NCBI GenBank assembly: GCA_947631115.1
Contig: CANRKB010000003.1
Location: 89,248-153,247 of the forward strand
Direction: 5' to 3'
DNA length: 64,000 bases
DNA from: an uncultured Clostridia bacterium
GTDB taxonomy: Bacteria; Bacillota; Clostridia; Oscillospirales; Ruminococcaceae
Under the pieces are notes generated by a model. The model saw only the letters and a program-made list of their open reading frames with translations. It was not told where the DNA came from and made no database searches. Positions 43,075 to 51,499 of the stretch are shown piece by piece. The position numbers and the translations under genes were made by a program. Position 1 is the first letter of the stretch, and the number at the start of each line of letters is the position of its first letter.

Positions 43075-44376
43075 ATGTCAGACATCAGAAACTCACAAAA
43101 CTGGAGCTTTGAAACAAAGCAGCTCCACATAGGACAAGAAACCGCAGACCCCACGACCGACGCGCGCGCAGTGCCTATTTACGCGAGTACGTCTTTCGTA
43201 TTCCATAACAGCAAGCATGCCGCAGACCGCTTCGGACTTCGCGACGCGGGAAATATCTACGGCAGACTTACAAATCCCACTCAGGACATTTTCGAGCAAA
43301 GGATTGCCGCTCTCGAGGGCGGCACGGGCGCTCTTGCTACCGCTTCGGGCGCGGCGGCTATAAACTATACCGTTTCGGCTCTTGCAAGAAGCGGTGAACA
43401 CATTGTAGCTTCAAAGACTATTTACGGCGGCACCTATAATCTGCTCGCACACACTCTTCCGCTTTCTTCGGGAATTACGACGACTTTTGTTGACCCCGAA
43501 GAGGAAAATTCATTTGAAAACGCTATACAAGACAACACAAAGGCTATATTTATAGAAACCCTCGGCAACCCCAACTCAAACATAATCGACATTGAAGAAG
43601 TTGCTAAGGTCGCTCATAAACACGGTATTCCGCTCGTTGTCGATTCGACGTTTGCTACGCCCTATCTTGTAAGACCGCTTGAATACGGCGCGGACATTGT
43701 CGTACACTCGGCGACAAAATTTATCGGCGGTCACGGTACGGCGATAGGCGGCGTTATCGTTGACGGCGGCTTTGACTGGGAAAAATCGGGAAAGTATCCG
43801 TGGATCTCAGAGCCTAACCCCTCTTATCACGGAGTTTCCTTTGCACAAGCGGCGGGAAAAGCCGCGTTTGTAACGTATATCAGAGCGATACTTCTGAGAG
43901 ATACGGGAGCGACGCTCTCGCCTTTCCATGCGTTCTTGTTTTTACAAGGACTTGAAACGCTTTCGCTGAGAGTTGAAAGGCACGTTCAGAACGCGCTGAA
44001 AATTGTCGAGTACTTAAACTCGCACCCGCAGGTTGAGGCTGTTCATCATCCCTCGCTCGAAACCGAACCGAGCCACAAACTTTATAAAAAATATTTCCCG
44101 AACGGCGGCGGCTCTATATTCACCTTTGAGATAAAGGGAGACGCAGAAACTGCGCAGAAGTTTATAGACAATCTTGCGATATTCTCGCTTCTGGCAAATG
44201 TTGCGGACGTAAAGAGCCTTGTTATTCATCCTGCAAGCACCACACATTCTCAGCTCACCGAGAGCGAGCTTCTCGAACAAGGCATAAAGCCCAACACTAT
44301 CCGACTTTCTATAGGCACGGAGAACATAAACGACCTTATTGCGGCGCTTGACGCGGCGTTTAAAGCCGTTGAATAA
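43075..44376 (+). CDS. O-acetylhomoserine/O-acetylserine sulfhydrylase
   Basis: This 433-residue PLP enzyme of the Cys/Met metabolism family (MetY-type) uses sulfide to make homocysteine (or cysteine). TKQLHIGQETADPTTDARAVPIYASTSFVF, SGAAAINYTVSALARSGEHIVASKTIYGGTYNL, VDSTFATPYL and the PLP-Lys motif VVHSATKFIGGHGTAIGG are diagnostic, and the STTHSQLTESELLEQGIKPNTIRLSIGTE ending is complete. AGGAGGAA precedes the ATG. It is the first large gene after the Cys-rich leader ORF. Confidence 0.95.
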   Translation: MSDIRNSQNWSFETKQLHIGQETADPTTDARAVPIYASTSFVFHNSKHAADRFGLRDAGNIYGRLTNPTQDIFEQRIAALEGGTGALATASGAAAINYTVSALARSGEHIVASKTIYGGTYNLLAHTLPLSSGITTTFVDPEEENSFENAIQDNTKAIFIETLGNPNSNIIDIEEVAKVAHKHGIPLVVDSTFATPYLVRPLEYGADIVVHSATKFIGGHGTAIGGVIVDGGFDWEKSGKYPWISEPNPSYHGVSFAQAAGKAAFVTYIRAILLRDTGATLSPFHAFLFLQGLETLSLRVERHVQNALKIVEYLNSHPQVEAVHHPSLETEPSHKLYKKYFPNGGGSIFTFEIKGDAETAQKFIDNLAIFSLLANVADVKSLVIHPASTTHSQLTESELLEQGIKPNTIRLSIGTENINDLIAALDAAFKAVE

Positions 44377-44379
44377 TTT

Positions 44380-44558
44380 CAGACTGTAGATAAAGCCCCA
44401 TCTGCGTTGTATGGTTATCCGCCAAAGCGGATAACACGGTCACATGCGACAGCCACAAAGGCTAGTTGCAGTAACGCTTCAGCGTTGTACGCGAAGCGTT
44501 CAATGCGTGCATCTGTGACTTTCTCTACAGTCTGAAACAGGACTTTTTATACAGTTTG
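44380..44558. repeat. Family B MITE-like element, copy B1
   Basis: The element has imperfect terminal inverted repeats: CAGACTGTAGATAAAG on the left, complement CAAACTGTATAAAAA on the right. Its left 50 bp (including GCGTTGTATGGTTAT) match copy B2 at 46006. An internal copy of the end (CTCTACAGTCTGAAA) pairs with the left end, forming a long stem. It lies between the sulfhydrylase gene and cysK and must be transcribed with them. Confidence 0.7.
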
Positions 44559-44589
44559 TAATTTTATTTTATAATAAGGAGAAATTGTT

Positions 44590-45522
44590 ATGGCTAAGAT
44601 TTATACTTCGGCAGACCAGCTTGTGGGCAGAACGCCACTTCTTGAACTTATACACATTGAAAAGGAACTCGGACTGAAAGCAAAGATACTTGCAAAGCTC
44701 GAATATTTCAACCCCGCGGGTTCTGTAAAGGACAGAGTTGCAAAGGAAATGCTCGACGACGCGGAGAAAAAAGGCATATTGAATAAAGACTCGGTAATTA
44801 TTGAGCCTACGAGCGGAAACACGGGTATAGGACTTGCGTCTGTAGCGGCGGCAAGAGGTTATCGTATAATAATAGTTATGCCCGAAACAATGTCTGTCGA
44901 GCGCAGACAGCTTATGAAAGCATACGGCGCGGAGCTTGTGCTTACAGAGGGCGCAAAGGGAATGAAAGGCGCAATAGCAAAGGCGGAGGAACTCGCAAAA
45001 GAGATCCCCGGAGGATTTATCCCCTCGCAGTTTACAAATCCCGCAAATCCCGAAGCGCATAGAAAAACGACGGGTCCGGAAATATGGGAGGACACCGACG
45101 GAAAAGTCGACTATTTTGTCGCGGGCGTAGGCACGGGCGGCACGATTACGGGAGCGGGCGAATATCTTAAATCTAAAAATCCCAACATAAAGATAGCCGC
45201 TATTGAGCCGAAGTCTAGCGCTGTATTGTCTACAGGCGTTGCAGGATCGCACAAGATCCAAGGAATAGGAGCGGGGTTTGTTCCAGAGGTATTGAACACG
45301 AAAATATATGACGAGATTATTCCCGTTGAAAACAATGACGCATTTGAAGCGGGCAGGCTTATCGGCAAAAAAGAGGGAGTTCTTGTGGGAATTTCTTCGG
45401 GCGCGGCGTTATGGGCTGCAATTGAAATAGCTAAACGCCCCGAAAGCGAAGGGAAAAATATAGTTGCTATTCTTCCCGACACGGGCGACAGGTATTTGTC
45501 GACCGATCTGTTTGGCGAATAA
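44590..45522 (+). CDS. cysK: Cysteine synthase (O-acetylserine sulfhydrylase)
   Basis: The 310-residue PLP enzyme forms cysteine from O-acetylserine and sulfide. [16 protein letters not shown], the PLP Lys in [48 protein letters not shown] and the closing [12 protein letters not shown] are intact. TAAGGAG lies before the ATG. It is in an operon with the sulfhydrylase gene upstream and the Rrf2 regulator 26 bp downstream. Confidence 0.97.
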   Translation: MAKIYTSADQLVGRTPLLELIHIEKELGLKAKILAKLEYFNPAGSVKDRVAKEMLDDAEKKGILNKDSVIIEPTSGNTGIGLASVAAARGYRIIIVMPETMSVERRQLMKAYGAELVLTEGAKGMKGAIAKAEELAKEIPGGFIPSQFTNPANPEAHRKTTGPEIWEDTDGKVDYFVAGVGTGGTITGAGEYLKSKNPNIKIAAIEPKSSAVLSTGVAGSHKIQGIGAGFVPEVLNTKIYDEIIPVENNDAFEAGRLIGKKEGVLVGISSGAALWAAIEIAKRPESEGKNIVAILPDTGDRYLSTDLFGE

Positions 45523-45548
45523 GCAAGAATTAAACAAGGAGAAAGACG

Positions 45549-45959
45549 ATGAAACTTGTATCCACCAGAGGGCGCTATGCGCTGAGGGTAATTATTGACC
45601 TTGCGGAGCATGACAGCGGGAGCTATATCCCGATGAAAGAGATCGCTTCGCGCCAAGGTATCTCGCTAAAATATCTTGAGCAGATTATGCCGGTGCTTAT
45701 GAAGAACAAGGTCATTGACGGCGCAAGCGGAAAAGGCGGAGGATACAAACTCAACCGTCCGCCCGAGGATTATAAGGTTCGGGATATACTGACGCTTACG
45801 GAGGGCAGTCTTGCGCCGGTGGCGTGTCTTGACTGCGATGCGGAGAAATGCGAGCGCGAAAACGAGTGCCGCACTCTCCCTATGTGGAAAAAATATCAGG
45901 AAATGACGGAAGATTTTTTCAATAATATAAGCGTGGCGGACTTAATGAAAAAGGGATAA
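45549..45959 (+). CDS. Rrf2-family regulator (CymR/IscR-like)
   Basis: This 136-residue DNA-binding protein has a winged helix: MKLVSTRGRYALRVIIDLAEH, ASRQGISLKYLEQIMPVL and the GKGGGYKLNRPPEDY wing. Four close cysteines at about 93-107 (CLDCDAEKCERENEC) replace the C-x5-C-x5/7-C ligand set of IscR, so an Fe-S sensor is possible. CymR of Bacillus, which controls cysteine genes, lacks such a set. Gene position and the CCTAC-N7-GTAGG operator upstream suggest repression of this operon, autoregulated. Confidence 0.9.
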   Translation: MKLVSTRGRYALRVIIDLAEHDSGSYIPMKEIASRQGISLKYLEQIMPVLMKNKVIDGASGKGGGYKLNRPPEDYKVRDILTLTEGSLAPVACLDCDAEKCERENECRTLPMWKKYQEMTEDFFNNISVADLMKKG

Positions 45960-45979
45960 CTTGAAAATGAATAAACAAT

Positions 45980-46274
45980 AAAGAGGGGAAAGTATTCCCC
46001 TCTTTCAGACTGTATATAAAGCCTAATCAGCGTTGTATGGTTATTCACCAAAGGCAGACAATGAGTACACTGTCAACAGGGGTTGCGGGGACGGAGTCCC
46101 CGCAAAGCGGGGCGCGGGGCGCGCCAGCGCCCCGCATTTTCCCCCTTCCCCTTCGGGGAAGGGGGTTAGGGGGATAGGGCGAGAGCGCGCAATTTAGACA
46201 AACTATGTTAGAAAAGAAAGAACCACAAATAGGTTTTTATACAAGCTGAAAGAGGGGAAAGTATTCCCCTCTTT
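45980..46274. repeat. Family B element, copy B2, with 26-bp terminator duplications
   Basis: An insertion-like element (46006-46248) has terminal inverted repeats CAGACTGTATATAAA and complement CAGCTTGTATAAAAA. It is flanked on both sides by the same exact 26-bp palindrome (45980-46005 and 46249-46274): AAAGAGGGGAA arms around AGTA. That palindrome is the terminator hairpin after the Rrf2 gene and, in reverse, after the ACT-domain gene. The inside has GC-rich palindromes (GCGGGGAC/GTCCCCGC, CCCTTCCCC/GGGGAAGGG) and no ORF. The rest of the gap 45960-46290 holds nothing else. Confidence 0.75.
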
Positions 46275-46290
46275 ATATTTTTGACTTTTA

Positions 46291-46710
46291 TTACGTAAAA
46301 TCTCCGTCGTTCAGAGTTTCTATGCCGTGCTGTTTTAAAATGCTCTCCGCGGCTTCGTTGTCGCCGACTCTAAGTACTACATACGCGTCGAGCGCGGGTG
46401 ATGTAAACGCATACATATAATCAATGTTTATGCCCGCTTTGTCAAGAACAGTCAGTATTCCGCTGAGCGAACCCGCCTTGTCCGACATCTTTACCGCAAG
46501 CACGTCGATCGCCGACATTATGCTTTCGCCTTTCAGAGCCTCCTGAGCCTTTTCAAGATCCGAAACGATAAGCCTAAGTATGCCGCAGTCGCTGCCGTCG
46601 GCTATGCACATTGCGCGAATATTAACGTCCGCGTCCGAAATGAGCTTTACTATTTCGGAAAGTTTGCCTGCCCTGTTTTCAAGGAAAACAGTAAGCTGTT
46701 TTACTGCCAT
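46291..46710 (-). CDS. Tandem ACT-domain protein
   Basis: This 139-residue protein consists of two ACT modules: residues 2-68 (KQLTVFLENRAGKLSEIVKLISDADVNIRAMCIAD) and 70-137 (VLAVKMSDKAGSLSGILTVLDKAGINIDYMYAF). ACT domains bind amino acids; this COG4747-like form often stands with IOR and arylacetate-CoA ligase genes. It probably senses an aromatic or branched amino acid and regulates the pathway. It follows the ligase gene by 23 bp. Confidence 0.9.
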   Translation of the reverse strand: MAVKQLTVFLENRAGKLSEIVKLISDADVNIRAMCIADGSDCGILRLIVSDLEKAQEALKGESIMSAIDVLAVKMSDKAGSLSGILTVLDKAGINIDYMYAFTSPALDAYVVLRVGDNEAAESILKQHGIETLNDGDFT

Positions 46711-46733
46711 AAAAACACTCCTTTCATCTCAGC

Positions 46734-48041
46734 TCAATCGTGGAGCTTGCGCTTGTCAATAACTCTTACAGCCTTGCCCTCGCTTCTTGCAACGGAATGA
46801 GGTGACATAAGATGTATCTTCGGCCCTATGCCGAGCATTGTCCTCATCGCGCTTTCAAGCTTTTTCTCCCTTGCCTGAATATCGCTTATCTTGTCGGAAA
46901 ACTGCTCGGGCGGAAGTTCAACATTTATGTCGAGAGTATCGGTGTTGTTTACTCGGTCGACAAGTATCTGGTAGTTTGGCGGATAGCCCTCTTTTAGCAA
47001 TACCGCTTCTATCTGGCTCGGGAATACGTTTACTCCGCGTATTATCATCATGTCGTCGCTTCTGCCCATGGGCTTGCTCATCTTTACATGAGTGCGTCCG
47101 CAGGAACACTTTTTGCGCGAGAGAACGCAGATGTCGCGCGTTCTGTAACGCAGAAGCGGGAACGCCTCTTTATCAAGAGAAGTGAACACAAGCTCGCCCT
47201 TTTCTCCTTCGGGAAGAACCTCGCCCGTGTCGGGGTCGATTATTTCCGCATAAAAATGGTCTTCATTTATATGCATACCCGTCTGTTCTTCACACTCAAA
47301 CGAAACGCCCGGACCGCTCGTTTCCGTAAGTCCGTAAATGTCATAAGCCTTTATGCCGAGGCTCTTTTCAATGCTTCTGCGCATTTCTTCAGTCCACGGC
47401 TCGGCGCCGAAAATGCCCGCTTTGAGCTTGTTGTCCTCGGGCTTATATCCCATCTCCGCAAGGCTTTCTCCTATGTACGCGGCATAAGACGGCGTACAGC
47501 AAAGTATGGTAGAACCCAAGTCCATCATAAACTGTATCTGCCTTTCGGTATTTCCCGAAGACATGGGGAGCGTCAGACAGCCGACCTTGTGAGAACCTCC
47601 GTTAAGTCCCGGTCCTCCCGTAAACAAGCCGTAGCCGTAGCAAACCTGGCATACGTCCTCATTCGTGCCGCCCGCCGCGACAATTGCTCTCGCGCAGCAT
47701 TCCTCCCAGATGTCTATATCCTCCTGGGTGTAAAACGCTACAACGCGTCTGCCTGTTGTTCCCGAAGTAGACTGGATACGCACGCAGTTCTTTAAGTCCG
47801 TTCCGAGAAGTCCATAAGGGTATGCTATCCTCAGGTCTTCCTTTGACAGAAACGGGAGCTTTTTAATATCGTCGACGCTTTTTATATCGTCGGGTGTTAC
47901 TCCCTTTGCGTCCATAAGATCGCGATAGTACTTCACGTTTTCGTAAACGTGGCGTACCTGCTTTACGATCTTCTCGTTCTGGATCTCGAGAATTTTCTCG
48001 CGCGACGCGGTCTCAATCTCCGGCTGGTAGTAGTTTGGCAT
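46734..48041 (-). CDS. Phenylacetate(arylacetate)-CoA ligase
   Basis: The 435-residue adenylate-forming ligase joins arylacetates to CoA with ATP. STSGTTGRRVVAFYTQ (P-loop), YGYGLFTGGPGLNGGSHKVG, YDIYGLTETSGPGVSFECE, YRTRDICVLSRKKCSCGRTHVKMSKPMGRSDDMMIIRGVNVFP and the C-terminal SEGKAVRVID-lysine region are all present. In anaerobes with indolepyruvate oxidoreductase it works on products of aromatic amino-acid oxidation (or the reverse, making aromatic amino acids). It precedes the ACT gene and follows iorB. Confidence 0.94.
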   Translation of the reverse strand: MPNYYQPEIETASREKILEIQNEKIVKQVRHVYENVKYYRDLMDAKGVTPDDIKSVDDIKKLPFLSKEDLRIAYPYGLLGTDLKNCVRIQSTSGTTGRRVVAFYTQEDIDIWEECCARAIVAAGGTNEDVCQVCYGYGLFTGGPGLNGGSHKVGCLTLPMSSGNTERQIQFMMDLGSTILCCTPSYAAYIGESLAEMGYKPEDNKLKAGIFGAEPWTEEMRRSIEKSLGIKAYDIYGLTETSGPGVSFECEEQTGMHINEDHFYAEIIDPDTGEVLPEGEKGELVFTSLDKEAFPLLRYRTRDICVLSRKKCSCGRTHVKMSKPMGRSDDMMIIRGVNVFPSQIEAVLLKEGYPPNYQILVDRVNNTDTLDINVELPPEQFSDKISDIQAREKKLESAMRTMLGIGPKIHLMSPHSVARSEGKAVRVIDKRKLHD

Positions 48042-48108
48042 TTGCTGTAAACCTCCTTATGATGATTTTATTATTCCCGAAAATTCTATTTCGGGTAATT
48101 CCCTGAAA

Positions 48109-48681
48109 TTATGACGAAAAACCAAGCTCGAAAGCCTTTTTGTTTATTTCTATAAACTGCGGCTTTACGGTCTTTTCTATTGCCGAAAGCCATTTTTCTT
48201 TGTCAAGGTCGAAGTATTTTGCAAGTCTTCCCATAAGCACGATATTTACGGCTTTTGCGCTTCCCGCCTGCTCAGCTAAACTGAGCGCGTCTGTTTCGTC
48301 GATGAAAACGCCCTTTGATTTTAGTTCTTCGAGGACATTTTCGGGATATTCAGCCGCTCCCGTGATTACGGGCATGGGGTCTATCTGTTGGATATTTACG
48401 ACTATCTTCCCGCCTTTTTTAAGACAGCTCACATATCTCGCCGCTTCGAGCTTTTCAAACGATACGATAAAGTCCGCTTCTCCCTCGGAAATAACGGGGG
48501 AATTTACCTTTTCTCCGAAACGGACGTATGTAACGACCGAACCCCCGCGCTGGCTCATTCCGTGAACTTCGCTCACTTTAACGTCGTATCCCTCGTCGGT
48601 AAGAAGCACACCGAGCAGCTTGCTTGCAAGCAGGCTTCCCTGCCCTCCTACGCCTACTATCATCACGTTTTTTGTTTCCAT
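48109..48681 (-). CDS. iorB: Indolepyruvate:ferredoxin oxidoreductase, beta subunit
   Basis: This 190-residue protein contains MIVGVGGQGSLLASKLLGVLL, EVHGMSQRGGSVVTYVRFGEKVNSP and FEKLEAARYVSCLKKGGKIVVN, the gamma-domain signature of 2-oxoacid:acceptor oxidoreductases. With IorA it oxidises aryl pyruvates to aryl acetyl-CoA and reduces ferredoxin. The gene lies 18 bp after iorA on the same strand. Confidence 0.95.
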   Translation of the reverse strand: METKNVMIVGVGGQGSLLASKLLGVLLTDEGYDVKVSEVHGMSQRGGSVVTYVRFGEKVNSPVISEGEADFIVSFEKLEAARYVSCLKKGGKIVVNIQQIDPMPVITGAAEYPENVLEELKSKGVFIDETDALSLAEQAGSAKAVNIVLMGRLAKYFDLDKEKWLSAIEKTVKPQFIEINKKAFELGFSS

Positions 48682-48699
48682 ATCCGTATCTCCCCTCTA

Positions 48700-50430
48700 T
48701 TAAACCTCAATTGCGCCCTTTGCGCAAAGCTGAGTGCATACCGCGCAGCCGACGCACTGAGTTGCGTCTATGACGGCTTTTTTGTCCTTTACGCTTATCG
48801 CGGGACAGCCGAGCTTCATACACATCTTACAGCCTACGCACTTTTCGCCGTTTACCTTCAGCGCGGGCTTCGGCTTGACATATTTAAGCAGCATGCAAGG
48901 TCTGCGGGAAATGATAACGGACGGCTCGTTTACCGCAAGTTCTTCCTTTACGGCTTCTTCGCATTGTTTAAGGTCATAAGGGTCTACAACTCTAACGCGC
49001 TTTATTCCTACCGAATGTACAAATTCCTCGATATTAACGGCAGTCGCAGGCTCGTTCTTTATGTTGTAGCCCGTGGTGGGGTTCTGCTGGTGACCCGTCA
49101 TTCCCGTAATCGAGTTGTCGAGAATAATTACCGTAGAATTAGAAGCGTTGTACGCGATATTTACAAGCCCCGTCATTCCCGAATGCATAAATGTCGAATC
49201 GCCTATAACGCAGACGGTCTTGTTTTCGCTTTCAGCGCCGCCGACCTTGTTAAAGCCGTGAAGTCCCGAAACTGACGCGCCCATACATAATGTACTGTCA
49301 AGCGCGAAAAGCGGCGCGGCGCTTCCAAGAGTATAACAGCCTATGTCGCCCAAAACGGTTATCTTGTTTTTAGCAAGGACATAGAACATTCCTCTATGAG
49401 GACAACCCGCGCACATAACGGGCGGTCTTACGGGAACGGGAGCGTCAAGCTTTACGCTTTCGGGAAGTTCAAGCCCGAACGCTTTTCTTATTGTCGTCTG
49501 GTCGTACTCTCCGAGCGGCGAGAACATCTCTTTTCCCACGCAATCAACGCCGATGTTTTTAACGAACGTTTCAATTACTCCGTCAAGCTCTTCTATAACA
49601 TACAGCTTTTCAACACCCGCCGCGAAGTCCTTTATAAGCTTTTCGGGCAGCGGGTTTACAATTCCCAGTTTAAGCACGCACACGCTGTCGCCGAAAACCT
49701 CTTTTACATACTGATAACAAGTGCCTGCGCAGATAATTCCTATTTTGTTGTCCGTTCCCTTTTCAACGCGGTTTAAGGGGCTTGTTTCGGCAAATTCGGC
49801 AAGCTTTTTCGTGCGCTCCTCTACAAACGGGTGACGTTTTACGGCGTTTGCGGGAGCCATTATGTACTTCTGAGGATTTTTCTCATATGCGGGAAGTTCG
49901 ATTTCTTTGCGTTCGCCAAGCTCGACAATGCTCTGCGAATGTGCAATTCTTGTGCACATTCTGAACAATACGGGCGTGTCAAATTTTTCCGACAGCTCAA
50001 ACGCTTCTTTTACAAACGCCTTAGCTTCCGCCGAATCGGACGGCTCTAACATCGGAACTTTCGCGGCTATGGCATAATGGCGCGAATCCTGCTCGTTCTG
50101 CGAGGAATGCATAGCGGGATCGTCCGCGACAAAAATCACCATTCCGCCCGTAACTCCCGTATAGGAGAGCGTGAACAGCGGGTCTGCCGCAACGTTAAGC
50201 CCGACGTGTTTCATAGCGCAGGCCGAACGCGCTCCTCTCAATGAAGCGCCGAAAGCTGTTTCCGTCGCTACTTTTTCATTCGGCGCCCACTCGCAGTAGA
50301 TTTCGTCGTATTTGGCGGCAAACTCCGTTATTTCCGTCGAGGGCGTTCCGGGATAAGACGAAACGAGTTTTACTCCCGCCTCGTAAAGTCCTCTGGCAAT
50401 TGCCTCATTGCCGAGCATAAGTTTTTTCAT
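48700..50430 (-). CDS. iorA: Indolepyruvate:ferredoxin oxidoreductase, alpha subunit
   Basis: This 576-residue subunit has the pyrimidine-binding domain first (GNEAIARGLYEAGVKLVSSYPGTPSTEI), then CAGTCYQYV, the TPP-binding region (CAGCPHRGMFY, GDIGCYTLG, GDSTFMHSGMTGLVNIAYN) and a C-terminal two-cluster ferredoxin domain (CVGCKMCMKLGCP and CVGCAVCTQLC). The ATG at 50430 has AAAGGA nine bases before it; the longer reading starts at a TTG without support. Reduced ferredoxin could feed the Rnf complex encoded at the end of the window. Confidence 0.95.
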   Translation of the reverse strand: MKKLMLGNEAIARGLYEAGVKLVSSYPGTPSTEITEFAAKYDEIYCEWAPNEKVATETAFGASLRGARSACAMKHVGLNVAADPLFTLSYTGVTGGMVIFVADDPAMHSSQNEQDSRHYAIAAKVPMLEPSDSAEAKAFVKEAFELSEKFDTPVLFRMCTRIAHSQSIVELGERKEIELPAYEKNPQKYIMAPANAVKRHPFVEERTKKLAEFAETSPLNRVEKGTDNKIGIICAGTCYQYVKEVFGDSVCVLKLGIVNPLPEKLIKDFAAGVEKLYVIEELDGVIETFVKNIGVDCVGKEMFSPLGEYDQTTIRKAFGLELPESVKLDAPVPVRPPVMCAGCPHRGMFYVLAKNKITVLGDIGCYTLGSAAPLFALDSTLCMGASVSGLHGFNKVGGAESENKTVCVIGDSTFMHSGMTGLVNIAYNASNSTVIILDNSITGMTGHQQNPTTGYNIKNEPATAVNIEEFVHSVGIKRVRVVDPYDLKQCEEAVKEELAVNEPSVIISRRPCMLLKYVKPKPALKVNGEKCVGCKMCMKLGCPAISVKDKKAVIDATQCVGCAVCTQLCAKGAIEV

Positions 50431-50468
50431 TTGCAAAATTCCTTTCGTTTATTTTAGATAAAAACACG

Positions 50469-50497
50469 TTGATTTTTCTGTTAAACTATGCTATAAT
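50469..50497 (+). promoter_or_regulatory. Sigma-A promoter of the amidohydrolase gene
   Basis: TTGATT at 50469-50474, 17 nt, TATAAT at 50492-50497, just upstream of the gene at 50534. Confidence 0.75.
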
Positions 50498-50533
50498 CAT
50501 AATTGTTGAATGAAAATAAAAGGAGATATAAAT

Positions 50534-51346
50534 ATGATCATAGATTTCCACACCCACACATTCCCCGACAAAATTGCCGAGAAAACAATTGCCTATCTTG
50601 CAGAAAAAGGCAACGTAAAGCCCTTTCGCGAGGGAACTCTTTCTTCGCTCAAAGAAAGCATGAAGCGGTCGGGGGTAGACTATTCGGTGATACTTCCCGT
50701 GGCGACCGTTCCGAGACAGGTCGTTTCAATAAACAATCTCGCCGCCGAGCTTAACGGAAAGGACGGCATAATCTACGCGGGCGCTATCCACCCCGATTAT
50801 GAAGATATTGACGGCGCGCTTGATTTCATAAAGAACGCGGGGCTTTTCGGAATAAAGCTCCACCCCGACTATCAGGGAGTTTATTTCAACGACCCGCGCT
50901 GTCTTCGCATAATGGAGGGCGCGGCGAAACGCGGACTTTATATTGTCACGCACGCGGGAATTGACGTAGGTTATCCCGACGACGTACACTGCACGCCCGA
51001 TATGGTGCTTGAAGTCCTTGAAAAGCTGAAAGGGATAATCGACGACAAGCTGATCTTAGCGCATCTGGGCGGCTGCGACCTGCCCGATGAAGTTCTCCAA
51101 AAGCTATGCAACAAGCCCGTTTACATGGACACGGCGGTGGTGCTCGACCGTTATCCCGAAAAGTCAATTGAAATAATCAAAAAGCACGGCGCAGACAAAA
51201 TTCTGTTTGCAACGGACAGCCCGTGGGCAGACCAGAAAGCGTTTGTCGAGCTTTTAAAGAGCTTTGGTTTTTCGGAGAGCGAAAATGAAATGATGTTCAG
51301 CAAAAACGCCGAAAAAATTCTCGAAAGCGCGGGAATTGTGTTATAA
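50534..51346 (+). CDS. Amidohydrolase-family metal-dependent hydrolase
   Basis: This 270-residue TIM-barrel protein opens MIIDFHTHTFPDKIAEKTIAYL (HxH metal ligands) and has GIKLHPDYQGVYFNDPR (Lys/His), YIVTHAGIDVGYPDDVHCTP, LILAHLGGCDLPDEVL and FATDSPWADQKAFVE (the last metal Asp). This is the amidohydrolase 2/ACMSD-like group. AAAAGGAG precedes the ATG at 50534. It stands alone between divergent iorA and convergent serpin genes, so the substrate is unknown. Confidence 0.88.
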   Translation: MIIDFHTHTFPDKIAEKTIAYLAEKGNVKPFREGTLSSLKESMKRSGVDYSVILPVATVPRQVVSINNLAAELNGKDGIIYAGAIHPDYEDIDGALDFIKNAGLFGIKLHPDYQGVYFNDPRCLRIMEGAAKRGLYIVTHAGIDVGYPDDVHCTPDMVLEVLEKLKGIIDDKLILAHLGGCDLPDEVLQKLCNKPVYMDTAVVLDRYPEKSIEIIKKHGADKILFATDSPWADQKAFVELLKSFGFSESENEMMFSKNAEKILESAGIVL

Positions 51347-51384
51347 ATCATTATAACATTTTTGCGAAAAAAAGTCAACCCTTT

Positions 51385-51418
51385 TAGAGGTAAGAGGTTA
51401 GAGGTAAGAGATAAGAAT
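51385..51418 (+). repeat. Heptamer array AGAGGTAAG without a family A element
   Basis: Four imperfect tandem units read TAGAGGTAAGAGG, TTAGAGGTAAGAG and ATAAGAA. It follows the amidohydrolase gene and runs into a terminator. The same wording precedes family A copies A2, A4 and A5. Confidence 0.65.
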
Positions 51419-51420
51419 TA

Positions 51421-51447
51421 TAGGGGAAAAGATTTACTTTTCCCCTA
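51421..51447. terminator. Convergent terminator between amidohydrolase and serpin genes
   Basis: Perfect arms TAGGGGAAAAG and CTTTTCCCCTA around ATTTA. It serves the plus-strand amidohydrolase and the minus-strand serpin, whose stop is at 51500. Confidence 0.8.
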
Positions 51448-51499
51448 ATATTTTGCTATCCTGTCAGACTTTTGTTTCTTACATTTTTTCCCTGCAAAA

